From NCBI RefSeq assembly GCF_001634365.1, contig NZ_CP014579.1, forward strand, positions 3,038,001-3,102,000: a stretch of 64,000 nt of DNA. The letters are read 5' to 3'. Of the stretch, positions 9,005 through 18,520 are shown one piece after another. The translations under genes were made by a program, and so were the position numbers. The notes beneath the pieces are model-generated. The model had not been told where the DNA came from and did no database searches. It saw nothing but the letters and a program-made list of their open reading frames with translations. This stretch comes from Paraburkholderia phytofirmans OLGA172. Its GTDB lineage: Bacteria > Pseudomonadota > Gammaproteobacteria > Burkholderiales > Burkholderiaceae. Numbering within the stretch: the stretch's first letter is position 1; each line of letters begins with the position of its first letter.

Positions 9005-10462
9005 ATGGAAATCCGCGATCCTTCCCCTGGCCTCTACAACGAAGATCTCGCACCCGCCAGGCAGCGCAACTGGGGAGCCTTCAGCATCTTCAACGTCTGG
9101 ACCTCGGACGTGCACAGCCTCTGGGGCTACTACCTCGCCGCCAGCCTGTTCCTGCTGTGCGGCAGCTTTGTCAACTTCGTGCTGGCGATCGGGCTCGGCT
9201 CGCTGGTGATATTCGCGCTCATGAACCTGATCGGCTACGCCGGCGAGAAAACCGGCGTGCCTTACCCGGTGCTGGCGCGCGCCTCCTTCGGGGTATGGGG
9301 CGCCAACCTGGCAGCAATGGTGCGCGCCGTGGTGGCCTGCTTCTGGTACGGCGCGCAAACGGCAGCCGCGTCGGGCGCGCTGGTCGCGCTGCTGATCCGC
9401 AGCGACAGCCTGATGGCGTTCCACAAGGGCACGCAGTGGCTCGGCCACTCAGGGCTGGAGGTGATCTGCTACGTGATTATCTGGGCGCTGCAGTTGCTCA
9501 TCATCCAGAAGGGCATGGAGACGGTGCGCAAATTCCAGGACTGGGCCGGTCCGGCAGTGTGGGTCGCGATGCTGATCCTGGCGATCGGCCTGTGCTTCAA
9601 GGCTGGCGGCTTTTCTTTCACCAGTGGCATTCCGATGAACACGCTGCTCGAGAAGACCAGGGATGCCGGTGTCAGCGGCGAGCCAGGCTCGTTCTGGGCG
9701 CTGATGGCAGTGGGCGCGACCTGGATCACCTACTTCGCGGCGCTATACCTGAACTTTTGCGACTTCTCCCGCTACGCGAAAAATCGCAACGCCGTGAAGA
9801 AGGGCAATCTGTGGGGCCTGCCGGTCAACCTGATCGCGTTCTCGCTGGTCGCCGGCGTCACCACCATCGCCGCCTTCAAGGTGTACGGCGAAGTGCTGCT
9901 TCACCCCGAACAGATCTCGGCCAAGTTCGATAGCTGGGTGCTGGCACTCATCGCGGCGCTGACCTTCGCAGTCGCCACGCTGGGCATCAACGTAGTGGCC
10001 AATTTTGTCTCGGCCGCGTTCGACATCTCCAACACGTTCCCCAAGCAGATCAGTTTCAAGAAGGGTGGCTACATCGCCGCGGCCATCGCGCTGGTGCTCT
10101 ATCCGTTCGCGCCGTGGGAAGGCAACGCCGCGCACTTCGTCAACGCCATCGGCGCCACGATGGGTCCGCTGCTGGGGATCATTCTGGTGGACTACTACCT
10201 GGTGGCCAAGGGCAACATCAACATCGCGGCGCTCTACCAGGAGCACGGCGAGTACCGCTACGAAGGCGGCTGGAACGTCAACGCGCTGGTCTCCGCGGCG
10301 CTCGGCAGCGTGTTTTCGACTTTCCTGCCTAACTTCACCAACCTGCTGCCGGCCTGGTGGAATACCTATGGATGGTTCTTCGGCGTAGTGATCGGCGGCG
10401 GCATGTATCTGATCATGGCGACGCTGCGGCCGCGTACCGCGATCGCGCCGACCCGCGCTTAA
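9005..10462 (+). CDS. NCS1-family nucleobase/hydantoin:cation symporter
   Basis: A 485-aa integral membrane protein with about 12 hydrophobic segments. The N-terminus (NEDLAPARQRNWGAFSIFNVW followed by the helix after SDVHSLWGYYLAA) and the YAGEKTGVPYPVLARASFG loop are the NCS1 signature (Mhp1/PurC/allantoin permease family). It would bring in a nucleobase, hydantoin or allantoin-like ring with a cation. The ATG is preceded by AAGGAGATGAC. No catabolic partner gene lies beside it, so the substrate cannot be assigned. The 245 nt upstream hold no gene. Confidence 0.9.
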   Translation: MEIRDPSPGLYNEDLAPARQRNWGAFSIFNVWTSDVHSLWGYYLAASLFLLCGSFVNFVLAIGLGSLVIFALMNLIGYAGEKTGVPYPVLARASFGVWGANLAAMVRAVVACFWYGAQTAAASGALVALLIRSDSLMAFHKGTQWLGHSGLEVICYVIIWALQLLIIQKGMETVRKFQDWAGPAVWVAMLILAIGLCFKAGGFSFTSGIPMNTLLEKTRDAGVSGEPGSFWALMAVGATWITYFAALYLNFCDFSRYAKNRNAVKKGNLWGLPVNLIAFSLVAGVTTIAAFKVYGEVLLHPEQISAKFDSWVLALIAALTFAVATLGINVVANFVSAAFDISNTFPKQISFKKGGYIAAAIALVLYPFAPWEGNAAHFVNAIGATMGPLLGIILVDYYLVAKGNINIAALYQEHGEYRYEGGWNVNALVSAALGSVFSTFLPNFTNLLPAWWNTYGWFFGVVIGGGMYLIMATLRPRTAIAPTRA

Positions 10463-10591
10463 AGGTTTTCCCGGAAAGCGGAGCGACGTGACTTTCGGCC
10501 TCCAGCGCGCGGAACAGGTACGGCAACAATGCCGATGGTTTGCCGTCGACGGTCATGCTAGGATTTCTCGCAGACAACTCCGGAGACTGCT

Positions 10592-10975
10592 ATGCCGTTC
10601 ATCTGCGAAAACGTTGAATGTCGCGCCGTGCTGGCCCGCGGCCAGGTCAGATCCATTCGCGAGAACGAGGGGTGGTGCTTCTACTGCCCAGACTGCAAAG
10701 TGAGGAACGCGTTGAACGACGTCGGCGTGCCGGGCGGTCCTGTAGAGTTGATTCAACCGGAGAGATCCGACCTCCCGCACAAAGTGATTGCAACTGCTCG
10801 ACCATTGGAGGACGGCAGGTACGCAGCGCAATTGCGCGTACAAAGGGCACTCGGTATGAAGGGGACTTACGCGGTCGAAGAACATTGGGAACAACTCGGG
10901 ATATTCCTTGACGCGCAGGAGGCCGTCGCGCACGCGAAGTCCATTGCGGCAGACTTGCTGGACCGGAAGGCATAG
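10592..10975 (+). CDS. Small putative zinc-ribbon protein
   Basis: A 127-aa protein with ribosome site CCGGAGA before the ATG. The first 35 residues hold Cys5, Cys10, Cys29, Cys32 and Cys35 (ICENVECRAVL ... WCFYCPDCKVRNALN), consistent with a four-cysteine zinc knuckle. The rest is a mixed alpha/beta stretch ending in a helix (AVAHAKSIAADLLDRKA). I do not recognise a named family. Composition and ribosome site make it a credible gene; it stands alone between the NCS1 gene and a convergent histidine-rich gene. Confidence 0.6.
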   Translation: MPFICENVECRAVLARGQVRSIRENEGWCFYCPDCKVRNALNDVGVPGGPVELIQPERSDLPHKVIATARPLEDGRYAAQLRVQRALGMKGTYAVEEHWEQLGIFLDAQEAVAHAKSIAADLLDRKA

Positions 10976-11120
10976 TCCCGAGTGGGATGCTGGAGTCACC
11001 CGTGCGCACCGTGTGCGGACCTTTACGGCCGGCCCACGACCGTAAATCCGCACGACAACCGGGTGCTGCATGACACTCGGCCAGACTCGATGTCACGGGT
11101 CTGAATTCATACAGCATCAC

Positions 11121-11579
11121 TCACGAAGCTTCGGCGGGAGCGAGCTTGACAAATAGTTTGGCTGCTTCGTTGCCATGGGACAAAGCGCGCAGTGCAAGGG
11201 CGAGCGCTAGCTGCGCGTCGTGGGCGGCTGCACTACGGTCCTGATCGAAGAGCTTGACGGCGTGGCGCATATGCTGCGCCGCCTGCTCGTGAAGCTCCGC
11301 TGCCAGCGCGTGATGTTTTGCCGCGTTTGCGCTGTCTGCGCCGGAGCCGGGCGATGCCGGTGTGACCGGCGGCGTATTGGCGCTGTGTGCGCCAGCGACG
11401 TGTGCCTGATCGATCGCGTGCAAGGTATGGCCATGGGCTATCATCGCCTGGTGTGCGGCGTGGGCATAGTCCTTACCCGCCTCGAAATGCCGCGACGCCC
11501 CGTGGTGATATCGCGCGGCCTGCTCGTGATGTGACGCCGCGGCTTCAAGATGTTCTTTTTTGCTGTGCTTCGTGCTCAT
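11121..11579 (-). CDS. Histidine/alanine-rich helical small protein
   Basis: A 152-aa protein. Start MSTKHSKKEH is preceded by ACAGGAG; a longer frame exists upstream but has no ribosome site. The sequence is almost wholly Ala/His/Gln-rich helix with many HH and HxxxH pairs (ASHHEQAARYHHGASRHF, AKHHALAAELHEQAAQHM), split by a Pro/Ser linker near residue 75. It looks like two coiled helical hairpins with possible metal-binding faces. Similar small His-rich proteins occur in Burkholderia, but their role is not known to me. No signal peptide. Confidence 0.65.
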   Translation of the reverse strand: MSTKHSKKEHLEAAASHHEQAARYHHGASRHFEAGKDYAHAAHQAMIAHGHTLHAIDQAHVAGAHSANTPPVTPASPGSGADSANAAKHHALAAELHEQAAQHMRHAVKLFDQDRSAAAHDAQLALALALRALSHGNEAAKLFVKLAPAEAS

Positions 11580-12076
11580 ACCGGCTCCTGTACGACTGTC
11601 GGACCGACTCCGATGACGAGATTCGAAGACACAGTGGCGGGTCGGTCGGAAACCACTAGACCCGAATTTACACTCACTTGCGCTTTCGATGACGAAGCGA
11701 TCTACAAACGTGCTCCCCGTTTGCCTGTCGTCGCGCGACCGCGGCATCGCCCGTCCTCAGGGAACCGTGTCGGAAGATGCCAGCAATCCAGCGCTGTCCG
11801 GACCCTTCGCGATGCGTCCACGCAAGCGCCCATCAACCATTGTTGATACTTGGTTGCGGCAATCGTCATCCAATCTGCCGCGTCCTTTCCGTTTATCGGC
11901 CTGACCGTCGGTCCACGGATCGGCCTGATTATTGGAATTTCTCCCGCACCCTATCGACGGATCATTTCTTAAGGAATCTTAATAACCTGTTATCCAAACC
12001 GGTAACCATGTTTTCCACGGATGCGCTGTTCGGGGACGGGAAGCCCGGCGCAAACACATGGAAATGAGAACAGCGC
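11580..12076. other. Intergenic, no gene recognised
   Basis: About 500 nt upstream of the histidine-rich gene and downstream of the GGDEF-EAL gene. Only short low-quality frames are present. It contains a small palindrome TAACCTGTTA near 11985 with unknown meaning. Confidence 0.5.
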
Positions 12077-14377
12077 CTAGCCTGATTCGCTTATCGGTGT
12101 TTGCTGCCGATGCGTTTCTACCCAGAGCGCAAAGTCTCCCGGTGGCAGTGGCTCCGAGTATAGATGTCCCTGGTACATAAGGCAGCCATGGTTACGCAGA
12201 AAGTCGCGCTGCGCTTGCGTTTCCACGCCTTCAGCGATGACGCTCAGTTTCAGCACATTGCCAATGTTTATTACAATTTGTGCCAGAGATTCGGCCGTTG
12301 CATCGGCCCCGATATCCTGCACAAAGCTTCTGTCGATCTTCAGTTCCTTGACGGGGAACCGGTGCAGATAGCGCAAGGACGAGTAGCCCGTACCGAAATC
12401 ATCTATCGACAGCGCTATTCCAAGGGCGTGTATCGCATCGAGCGATGCGTGAACGTCATCGGCCGACTCATCAAACATGACTCGCTCGGTCATTTCGAGG
12501 ATAAGGCTTGCAGGCTCCAGACCATGAGCCCGCAAAGTGCCCGCGATAAAGCCTGGATAATCTGGTCGTTTGAAGTCGGCGGCGCAGACATTCACTGATA
12601 TGTTTGGTACCTCGATACCCTCGGCGCGCCACTCGGCGAGTTGACGGCAAGCCTCGCCCAGCACCCAGGCATCCAGTTCTGCAATCAGGCCGCTTTCTTC
12701 CGCGATGGCGATAAAGCGGTCTGGCGGGACGATCCCCAGTTTCTCGTCGCTCCACCGAACCAGGGCTTCGGCTCCATGCAGTGTTCCCGTCACATCGACC
12801 TTGGGCTGGTAGGCGACGCTCAGGGCTCTTCCTTGCAAGGCTCGCTGCAGCGCGATTTCCAGTTCGAGCTGTTCTTTGGCCTGACGCTCATACACAGGAG
12901 CATAGAAATGCACCTGGTTACGTCCCGTGCTCTTCGCCTTGTACATCGCCATGTCTGCATTACGGAGCAGCGTATCGGTGTCCAGCCCGTCGTGTGGATA
13001 CAGCGCGACGCCGATGCTCGCACTGAGCGTGATGCTGGTGTCAAACTTTGCATTGACAGTGATAGGCTGGTACAGAGCCTGCAGGATGCGCCCGGATATG
13101 TGGGCTGCCCTATGTACGTCACAATTTTCCAATACCGCCAGGAACTCGTCTCCACCGAGTCGACCGATCGCGTCTTCACCTCGGACGCAATTCCGGAGAC
13201 GCCGTGCGATTTCGCTCAACACTTCGTCACCGGCAGAATGGCCCTGCGTGTCGTTGACGCGTTTGAAACGGTCCAGATCAATGAACAGTATCGCGAACTG
13301 TGACGAATTCCGGCTGGCGTCCGTCAGGATTCGGAGCGTGTCCTTGTTGAGTTGAGCCCGGTTGGGCAGGCCGGTCAAGGCATCGAACCATGCCAGCGTC
13401 CGCAACTGACGTTCCATTGCGAATCTTCTACGCAATTGTCCGCTGAACATCAGCGACAGCATGATGGTAAGCACATCCAGTATGGCAGTCACGATACCAA
13501 TGGCAAACGCCCGCTTACGCCACCCGGCGTAGATATCCTGAGTCGCCAGGCCAACGACCACGACCAGCGGATAGTTCCCAATCCGCCTGAAGCTATATAG
13601 GCGCTCGATATGGTCGAGCACGGCAACGTCGACATAGGTGCCGTGATCCGATTGCACAAGCGGGGGAAAAGAATGGCCGCCCGCGAGCGTGCGACCTATA
13701 TCGCCCCCGTGATACGGTTGCCGCATCAGGACAGTCCCGTCTGTGCGCAACAGGGTAAGGGTTCCGTGATCGCCGAGTATGGAGTCTTCGAATAGCTGGT
13801 GGAAATAGCTTAGCCGGAGCGTACCTGCAACAATGCCTGCGAAGTGGCCATTTGCATCATCAAGTCGCAGGCTCAGCGCGATCGACGGTTGCCCAGAGTT
13901 GCCCAGGCGTGGCGCGAATGGCTTGCTGAGATACAAGCCGGCCCCTATCTGCTGTTGTTGAACCTGAAAGTAATCGCGGTCGCTCACATTGAACTTCGGC
14001 GGCAGAATTCCTCGGGAGTCGAGGGTGCTGTTGCCAGCAGCATCTGCCGCGAATATCGCGCCCAGTTCCCTTACATTGATGGCCGCGCTGAAAGCGACGA
14101 GGTGCCGGGCCTCGGGAGTGAGTTGGAGAAGACTGGGGGTCTCCATACTTGTCACGACATCCCGCATGGCAAGTAGGCAGATGTCCAGATTACGTTCGGT
14201 CTCCTTTTGCAAGGAGAGTGCAAGGTTCTGTGCGGCAGCGCGGGCCTGCGTCATGGCGTCAAGCCTCATTTGGTACAGCGAGACTGCCGTGACGCCGGTG
14301 GTGGCAAGCGTGATGCCAATCCCGGCAAAAATGAACAGGGCCGGTTTTGCCAGAAGGGAACGCGCGATTCGAAACAT
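12077..14377 (-). CDS. Membrane GGDEF-EAL cyclic-di-GMP protein with dCache-type sensor
   Basis: A 766-aa protein. TM helix 1 is at about residues 12-35 and TM2 at about 288-312, enclosing a ~250-residue periplasmic region (SDRDYFQVQQQQ, GLYLSKPF, GIVAGTLRL) typical of double-Cache sensors. The GGDEF domain has an intact GGDEF motif at 408-412 and a product-inhibition I-site Arg399-Gly-Glu-Asp402. The EAL domain has Glu537-Ala-Leu and DDFGTGYSSLRYL. Both catalytic signatures look intact, so it could make and break cyclic di-GMP, with direction set by the periplasmic ligand. It is monocistronic. Confidence 0.94.
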   Translation of the reverse strand: MFRIARSLLAKPALFIFAGIGITLATTGVTAVSLYQMRLDAMTQARAAAQNLALSLQKETERNLDICLLAMRDVVTSMETPSLLQLTPEARHLVAFSAAINVRELGAIFAADAAGNSTLDSRGILPPKFNVSDRDYFQVQQQQIGAGLYLSKPFAPRLGNSGQPSIALSLRLDDANGHFAGIVAGTLRLSYFHQLFEDSILGDHGTLTLLRTDGTVLMRQPYHGGDIGRTLAGGHSFPPLVQSDHGTYVDVAVLDHIERLYSFRRIGNYPLVVVVGLATQDIYAGWRKRAFAIGIVTAILDVLTIMLSLMFSGQLRRRFAMERQLRTLAWFDALTGLPNRAQLNKDTLRILTDASRNSSQFAILFIDLDRFKRVNDTQGHSAGDEVLSEIARRLRNCVRGEDAIGRLGGDEFLAVLENCDVHRAAHISGRILQALYQPITVNAKFDTSITLSASIGVALYPHDGLDTDTLLRNADMAMYKAKSTGRNQVHFYAPVYERQAKEQLELEIALQRALQGRALSVAYQPKVDVTGTLHGAEALVRWSDEKLGIVPPDRFIAIAEESGLIAELDAWVLGEACRQLAEWRAEGIEVPNISVNVCAADFKRPDYPGFIAGTLRAHGLEPASLILEMTERVMFDESADDVHASLDAIHALGIALSIDDFGTGYSSLRYLHRFPVKELKIDRSFVQDIGADATAESLAQIVINIGNVLKLSVIAEGVETQAQRDFLRNHGCLMYQGHLYSEPLPPGDFALWVETHRQQTPISESG

Positions 14378-14689
14378 AGTCTTCCGGATTGTGTCTGCTT
14401 CCAGCCCGCTTTCAGATCGGCCATCAATTGTCAGTCGTTGCTCGCAGTCAACTGGACTCCGGAATCATCGCCGGGACATGTGACCACCTGATTTCGGCCC
14501 CGCTCCCTGGCATCGTAGTTTTCGGCCGTATTTAGCAATGGCTCGATCAAATGCTGTCTTCGCTTGAACTGGCGAGCCCGATACTGCATGTATCAGCCAG
14601 AAGACATGTGCGATTACGGGTGAACGAGGAGCTTGCCACACGATGAGGCGGCACTTCAGTGCAGTATATCGACAAGGATGCAGAAATCT
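14378..14689. other. Intergenic, no gene seen
   Basis: Upstream of the GGDEF-EAL gene; must contain its promoter on the minus strand. No repeat or RNA feature recognised. Confidence 0.45.
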
Positions 14690-14896
14690 TTACGCCCTAC
14701 CCTGTCGATAGTTTCCTGAATGCTCGAAACAAAGGGAACGCCGCCGATCGTGCAACACCACCAGACCGAAAGCGACGTGCAAGAGCTTGAATACCCAGAC
14801 CGGCAAATCGTAGTAGAGCAGGCGGCTTATCCAACGCTGGATGAAAACCGCAAGCGGCGCATGCACGACAAGCACCGCATCGGCTAGCCAGATCAT
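14690..14896 (-). pseudogene. DUF2784-like membrane protein, apparently internally deleted
   Basis: A 68-aa frame opens with IWLADAVLVVHAPLAVFI, which resembles the first helix of DUF2784 proteins (usually about 120-135 aa), and then passes directly to FIQRWISRLLYYDLPVWVF, which resembles their C-terminal part. The simplest reading is an in-frame deletion of the middle. The ribosome site is weak. It could also be a genuine small membrane protein; the DUF2784 match is from memory of the family pattern. Confidence 0.4.
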
Positions 14897-14956
14897 GATC
14901 TGGCTTTCTTGTGACCGGCTTCGCGCGGATCCGATTGAATCAAACAGGGCTTGCCT

Positions 14957-15115
14957 TCAGCGCCGCTGGCGCATCACTTCCCAACAATCGCGATGATCCA
15001 TCTGCCTGAGTTTCCGCTGCCGCATCATTTCGCGCCGATAGTGAACGGCGATCAGCAGCGCGGCGGCGCTCAGCCCACACAGACCCACGACGACTCCTGT
15101 CCACGATTCGGCCAC
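14957..15115 (-). CDS. Small single-helix membrane protein
   Basis: A 52-aa protein. I choose the GTG at 15115 because AAGGAG lies 6 nt before it, whereas the ATG further upstream has no ribosome site. It has one hydrophobic helix (TGVVVGLCGLSAAALLIAV) followed by a strongly basic tail (HYRREMMRQRKLRQ), so the predicted topology is N-out, C-in. It lies just downstream of the next small gene on the same strand and may share its transcript. No known function. Confidence 0.5.
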   Translation of the reverse strand: MAESWTGVVVGLCGLSAAALLIAVHYRREMMRQRKLRQMDHRDCWEVMRQRR

Positions 15116-15155
15116 AGAACACTCCTTGAGTGTGAAACTGATCAAGCGATACGTG

Positions 15156-15362
15156 TCATTCGTCGCTCAGGATACGAGCGGCAGCCTTCAGAAGCATCTG
15201 CCCGTCATCGGTAATGCGAGGGCGTTGTTGCCCGGAAGCGAGGTTTTCAAGCGTGACGAGCTGACGGTCTAGAAGCGCTTCCAGATCTGCACCGTCCAGA
15301 CTCAACAGATCCGGTGCATCCTTGAGCAGCATGAGAGTAGCGAGTTCATGTGGACTGAGCAT
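15156..15362 (-). CDS. Small hypothetical, winged-helix-like protein
   Basis: A 68-aa protein with the strong ribosome site AGGAG upstream of its ATG. The sequence MLSPHELATLMLLKDAP, then DLEALLDRQLVTLENLASG, then RITDDGQMLLKA follows the helix-helix-wing pattern of small winged-helix proteins, where the last element reads like the wing and final helix of MarR/PadR-type domains. It might bind DNA or protein, but I cannot name a family. It precedes the single-helix membrane protein. Confidence 0.55.
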   Translation of the reverse strand: MLSPHELATLMLLKDAPDLLSLDGADLEALLDRQLVTLENLASGQQRPRITDDGQMLLKAAARILSDE

Positions 15363-15558
15363 CTCCGTCTCCTGGCTGAGCCTGTTGCTTCGCTGGGAAC
15401 CTGATCCGTTGGCCTCGCTGCGCGAGCAGGATCAATTCGGGGATGGCTGCTGCGGAATTCCACCTTGCGTTCGGGTGGCATGTCGCGCGCCAAGGCACCC
15501 ATCTTAATGCTGAGGTGTCCAATAGATCAATATGTGGACAAATCTTTTTGTGACATTT

Positions 15559-15762
15559 TTACGGCACCATCACGAAGCCGTCGCGGTGCAGCATGACCTG
15601 TTTGCCAGACACGGTTGGGCGAACAGGCGTTCTTGTGACATTATTTTCCAGCGCAGACGTCGCGAGCCTTGATGAACGCACCACGTCGCGTAGCGAGGCA
15701 TCAACGCACAGCAGGCGCTTCGCGGCAGACACACGATCCACGGAGCGAAGCAGCGTTTCCTC
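15559..15762 (-). other. Unresolved C-terminal fragment
   Basis: A minus-strand frame ending ALENNVTRTPVRPTVSGK then QVMLHRDGFVMVP and a stop looks like the C-terminus of a real enzyme, but the homology, if any, stops where a plus-strand ABC-ATPase fragment begins. I cannot name the family. It suggests a deletion junction near 15.76 kb. Confidence 0.3.
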
Positions 15763-15765
15763 GCC

Positions 15766-16008
15766 GCGATGGGCGCTCGCGAGGCTGGATTGATCATCGA
15801 CCTGATCCTTCGACTCGAGAATAAAGGTGGTCTGTCGATCGTCATGATCATGCACAACTACGCCCAGACGCTCGATATCGCGCATCGTGTGATGCTGATG
15901 CAGCGCGGACGTGTCACTTACCAGCGGGAGGCAGCCAGCACCTCGGTCGAGGAGCTGATGGATATCGTGCGACGCGAATACCGGGCAATGCGGACAACCA
16001 CACACTGA
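15766..16008 (+). pseudogene. C-terminal remnant of a sugar ABC-transporter ATPase
   Basis: About 80 residues, beginning AAMGAREAGLIID, then SIVMIMHNYAQTLDIAHRV and MLMQRGRVTYQREA, match the end of RbsA/XylG-type ATP-binding subunits (the region after Walker B with the H-loop His in MIMHN). Walker A, the signature motif and Walker B are missing, so this is a non-functional relic. It abuts an unrelated minus-strand fragment, indicating a deletion or rearrangement scar. Confidence 0.7.
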
Positions 16009-16050
16009 CATGAACTCGCAGAACGCGTCAGCTCGCCGCTAGCGAATGTT

Positions 16051-17370
16051 TCAGCCTGGCAAGCCAGGAATCTCAACGCCGAATGTTTGCAATATCAGCA
16101 CGACATTGAACGATAAGACGACCAATGCCGCCAGCGTGGAGAGCACGGCGATGAACGCGCGATTCTTGTATGGGCCCATCACGTCCTCACGGCAGGTGAA
16201 CCATAGCAACGCGGCCATCGGCAGCGGCAACGCGAGGCTCAATACAACCTGACTAAGGACAAGCGCCTGAGTCGCATTGACCCCAAGCGCCACCACGACA
16301 AAACTCGGCACCATCGTGACAGCCCGGCGCAACCACAGCGGAATGCGAAAGCCCACGAACCCTTGCATGATCATCTGACCCGCCATCGTGCCGACTACGG
16401 AACTCGATATGCCCGAAGCGATCAGGGACAGCAGGAAAATCCCTGCTGCTCCAATGCCTAATAGCGGCGCCAGCGTGTGATAAGCCGTTTCGATCTCCGC
16501 TACCTCGGGATAGCCGTGATGAAATGCCCCCGCGGCCATGATCACCATCGCCATATTAATGAGCCCGGCGATGGTCAGTGCGATTATGACCTCGACATTC
16601 GAGAATTTCAGCAACGTTGCCCGCTCCGGCTCCGTCCTCGCGGGTGCTCGCCGTTGGGTTAGCCCGGAGTGCAGGAAAAGCGCGTGCGGCATCACCGTCG
16701 CGCCCACAATCCCGACGGCAATCGTGAGCGCGTTCGCGTCGGGCAATCGGGGGGAAAACGTATGAGCGAAGACACTCGGCCACGCAATCGGCGTAATGAA
16801 CAGCTCGGCAAGGTAGGACAAACCAATGATGCCGACGAGTGCCCCAATCGCCAGTTCAAGGGGACGGAAACCGGCGCTCTCAAACAACAGCAGGCCGTAA
16901 GTCACTACCGCCGTGACCACCATGCCGCCGAGCAAGGGCATGTGAAACAGTAACGACAGTCCGATCGCTCCGCCGAGAAATTCGGCGAGATCGGTTGCCA
17001 TCGCGGCGATTTCGCTTACACCCCACATCATCAGCACGACGGGTTTCGAAAATCGCTCGCGACACAGTTCCGCGAGGTTTCGCCCGGTGACGATGCCGAG
17101 CTTCGCCGAGAGCGCCTGAAACAGCATCGCCACAAGGTTTGCCAACAGCACCACCCAGAGCAACGCGTAACCGTATTTGGCGCCTGCCTGAATGTTCGTC
17201 GCAAAGTTGCCCGGATCCATATAGGCAACAGAGACCACCACAGCCGGTCCAGCAAACGGCAGGAGCATCAGCGCGCCGCCGCGGCGGCCTTCCAATACCG
17301 CTCTTACCGCAAGCGTTGTCCGCTCGGTTCTCGTCGCCGGTCTGGCTGCCTTACGAGCACGCTCGTCCAA
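16051..17370 (-). CDS. mntH: Nramp-family Mn2+/Fe2+ transporter
   Basis: A 439-aa membrane protein with 11 or so helices. TM1 has the Nramp metal-site motif DPGN (SVAYMDPGNFATN) and TM6 has the MPH motif (GATVMPHALFLHS), both needed for divalent metal/proton symport. The start is TTG, preceded by AAGGAG at 7 nt; no ATG near the conserved N-terminus has a comparable site. The gene is transcribed away from the NnrU-like gene, sharing a ~285-nt divergent region. I did not see an obvious MntR or Fur box there. Confidence 0.92.
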   Translation of the reverse strand: MDERARKAARPATRTERTTLAVRAVLEGRRGGALMLLPFAGPAVVVSVAYMDPGNFATNIQAGAKYGYALLWVVLLANLVAMLFQALSAKLGIVTGRNLAELCRERFSKPVVLMMWGVSEIAAMATDLAEFLGGAIGLSLLFHMPLLGGMVVTAVVTYGLLLFESAGFRPLELAIGALVGIIGLSYLAELFITPIAWPSVFAHTFSPRLPDANALTIAVGIVGATVMPHALFLHSGLTQRRAPARTEPERATLLKFSNVEVIIALTIAGLINMAMVIMAAGAFHHGYPEVAEIETAYHTLAPLLGIGAAGIFLLSLIASGISSSVVGTMAGQMIMQGFVGFRIPLWLRRAVTMVPSFVVVALGVNATQALVLSQVVLSLALPLPMAALLWFTCREDVMGPYKNRAFIAVLSTLAALVVLSFNVVLILQTFGVEIPGLPG

Positions 17371-17655
17371 GCTCTCGCTCCTTGCTCATGAATATGACAG
17401 GAGTGCCCGATTTACCAGGCAGGCGCAGCACTCACGGCATCGCACTGCTGATTGCGCCGAAGACGCCTCGCAACCGCGGAGCAATCGCCGCGCCCACATC
17501 GAACATAATAATAAATGTACCGCAGAGCGTTTCAGATAGCGTTCGACGAGCTGCCGATTCCCGCATAACTGACCGATCTACCCGCGTCAGTAGTAATCTT
17601 CGGTACTGGATATGGAACAGCGGCGATGCACCAACCCTCTAGAGGAGCCGGGTCA

Positions 17656-18348
17656 ATGGGAAGCACCAACGCAGTTGCGGCGGCGGCGGTCGCCTTCGTG
17701 GGTAGCCACTTTCTCCTGTCCCATCCGCTGCGCCGGCGTTTGGTCCGCGCAATTGGCGAAACGGGATTCCTGGGCGTCTATTCGCTGGTAGCGCTCCTGA
17801 CGTTCGGCTGGCTGATCCTGACCTATCTAAAGGCGCCCCTGTCGGCGCCGCTATGGCCGGTAGGAAACGGGCTCTGGGCAGTTGCGACCGCCGTCATGCT
17901 GATCGCGTCGATCCTCCTGATGGGCTCTCTGATCCGCAACCCGGCGCTGCCCACCGGCGGCCGGCCCGGCGCGTTCCCGGAAGCGGCGCGCGGCGCGTTC
18001 GCGGTGACGCGCCACCCGATGATGTGGTCGTTCGCGCTTTGGGGGCTGTGCCACGTCGCGGTGTTCCCGGTGGCCAGGAACATCATACTTGCGGCGGCTA
18101 TCGTCTTCCTCGCGCTCGTCGGCGCTGCTTTGCAGGACCGGAAAAAGGAGCGGCTCCAACCCGATCTCTGGCCCGCATGGGAGTCGAAGACGAGCTACCT
18201 GCCGTTCGCGGCGATCGCCGCCGGCCGCGCGCGGCTGGGCGGGTTCGGCTTGCACGCGCTGTTGGGCGGCCTCGTCGTCTGGCTCGTAGCGACCTGGGCT
18301 CATTTCCCACTCACCGGTTGGGCCGCGGGCATCTGGCGCTGGCTGTAG
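17656..18348 (+). CDS. NnrU-family membrane protein
   Basis: A 230-aa protein with about seven hydrophobic segments. GSHFLLSHPLRRRLVRAIGE at the N-terminus and AFAVTRHPMMWSFALWGLCH in the middle (RHPM motif) are NnrU hallmarks. NnrU proteins are linked to nitrite/nitric oxide reduction in some species and are related to isoprenylcysteine methyltransferase-like membrane folds; there are no denitrification genes nearby, so the role here is open. The ATG at 17656 follows AGAGGAG and is preferred over an ATG 30 nt upstream. Confidence 0.85.
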   Translation: MGSTNAVAAAAVAFVGSHFLLSHPLRRRLVRAIGETGFLGVYSLVALLTFGWLILTYLKAPLSAPLWPVGNGLWAVATAVMLIASILLMGSLIRNPALPTGGRPGAFPEAARGAFAVTRHPMMWSFALWGLCHVAVFPVARNIILAAAIVFLALVGAALQDRKKERLQPDLWPAWESKTSYLPFAAIAAGRARLGGFGLHALLGGLVVWLVATWAHFPLTGWAAGIWRWL

Positions 18349-18520
18349 CCGCAACCCGGGATGTCACGCTATCGCGTGGCAGCGGGTTTTCCGCCTTTAT
18401 GCCTTGCCGGAATGACTGTTATGTGGCCGGCGTGCCTTCTCCACGCATTTGCGTTGGCGGACTATCTGTCCAACGCAGTGCAACTTCAACACATCACTCT
18501 GTCTGGAGAAGGAGATTGTC

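Noticed and set aside
11985..11995. Palindrome TAACCTGTTA as a fifth TetR operator
   Set aside because: Spacing between half-sites is 2 instead of 3 and it is far from the cluster.
17395..17655. Manganese riboswitch (yybP-ykoY) in front of mntH
   Set aside because: The leader does not show the conserved loop sequences of that class on the correct strand.
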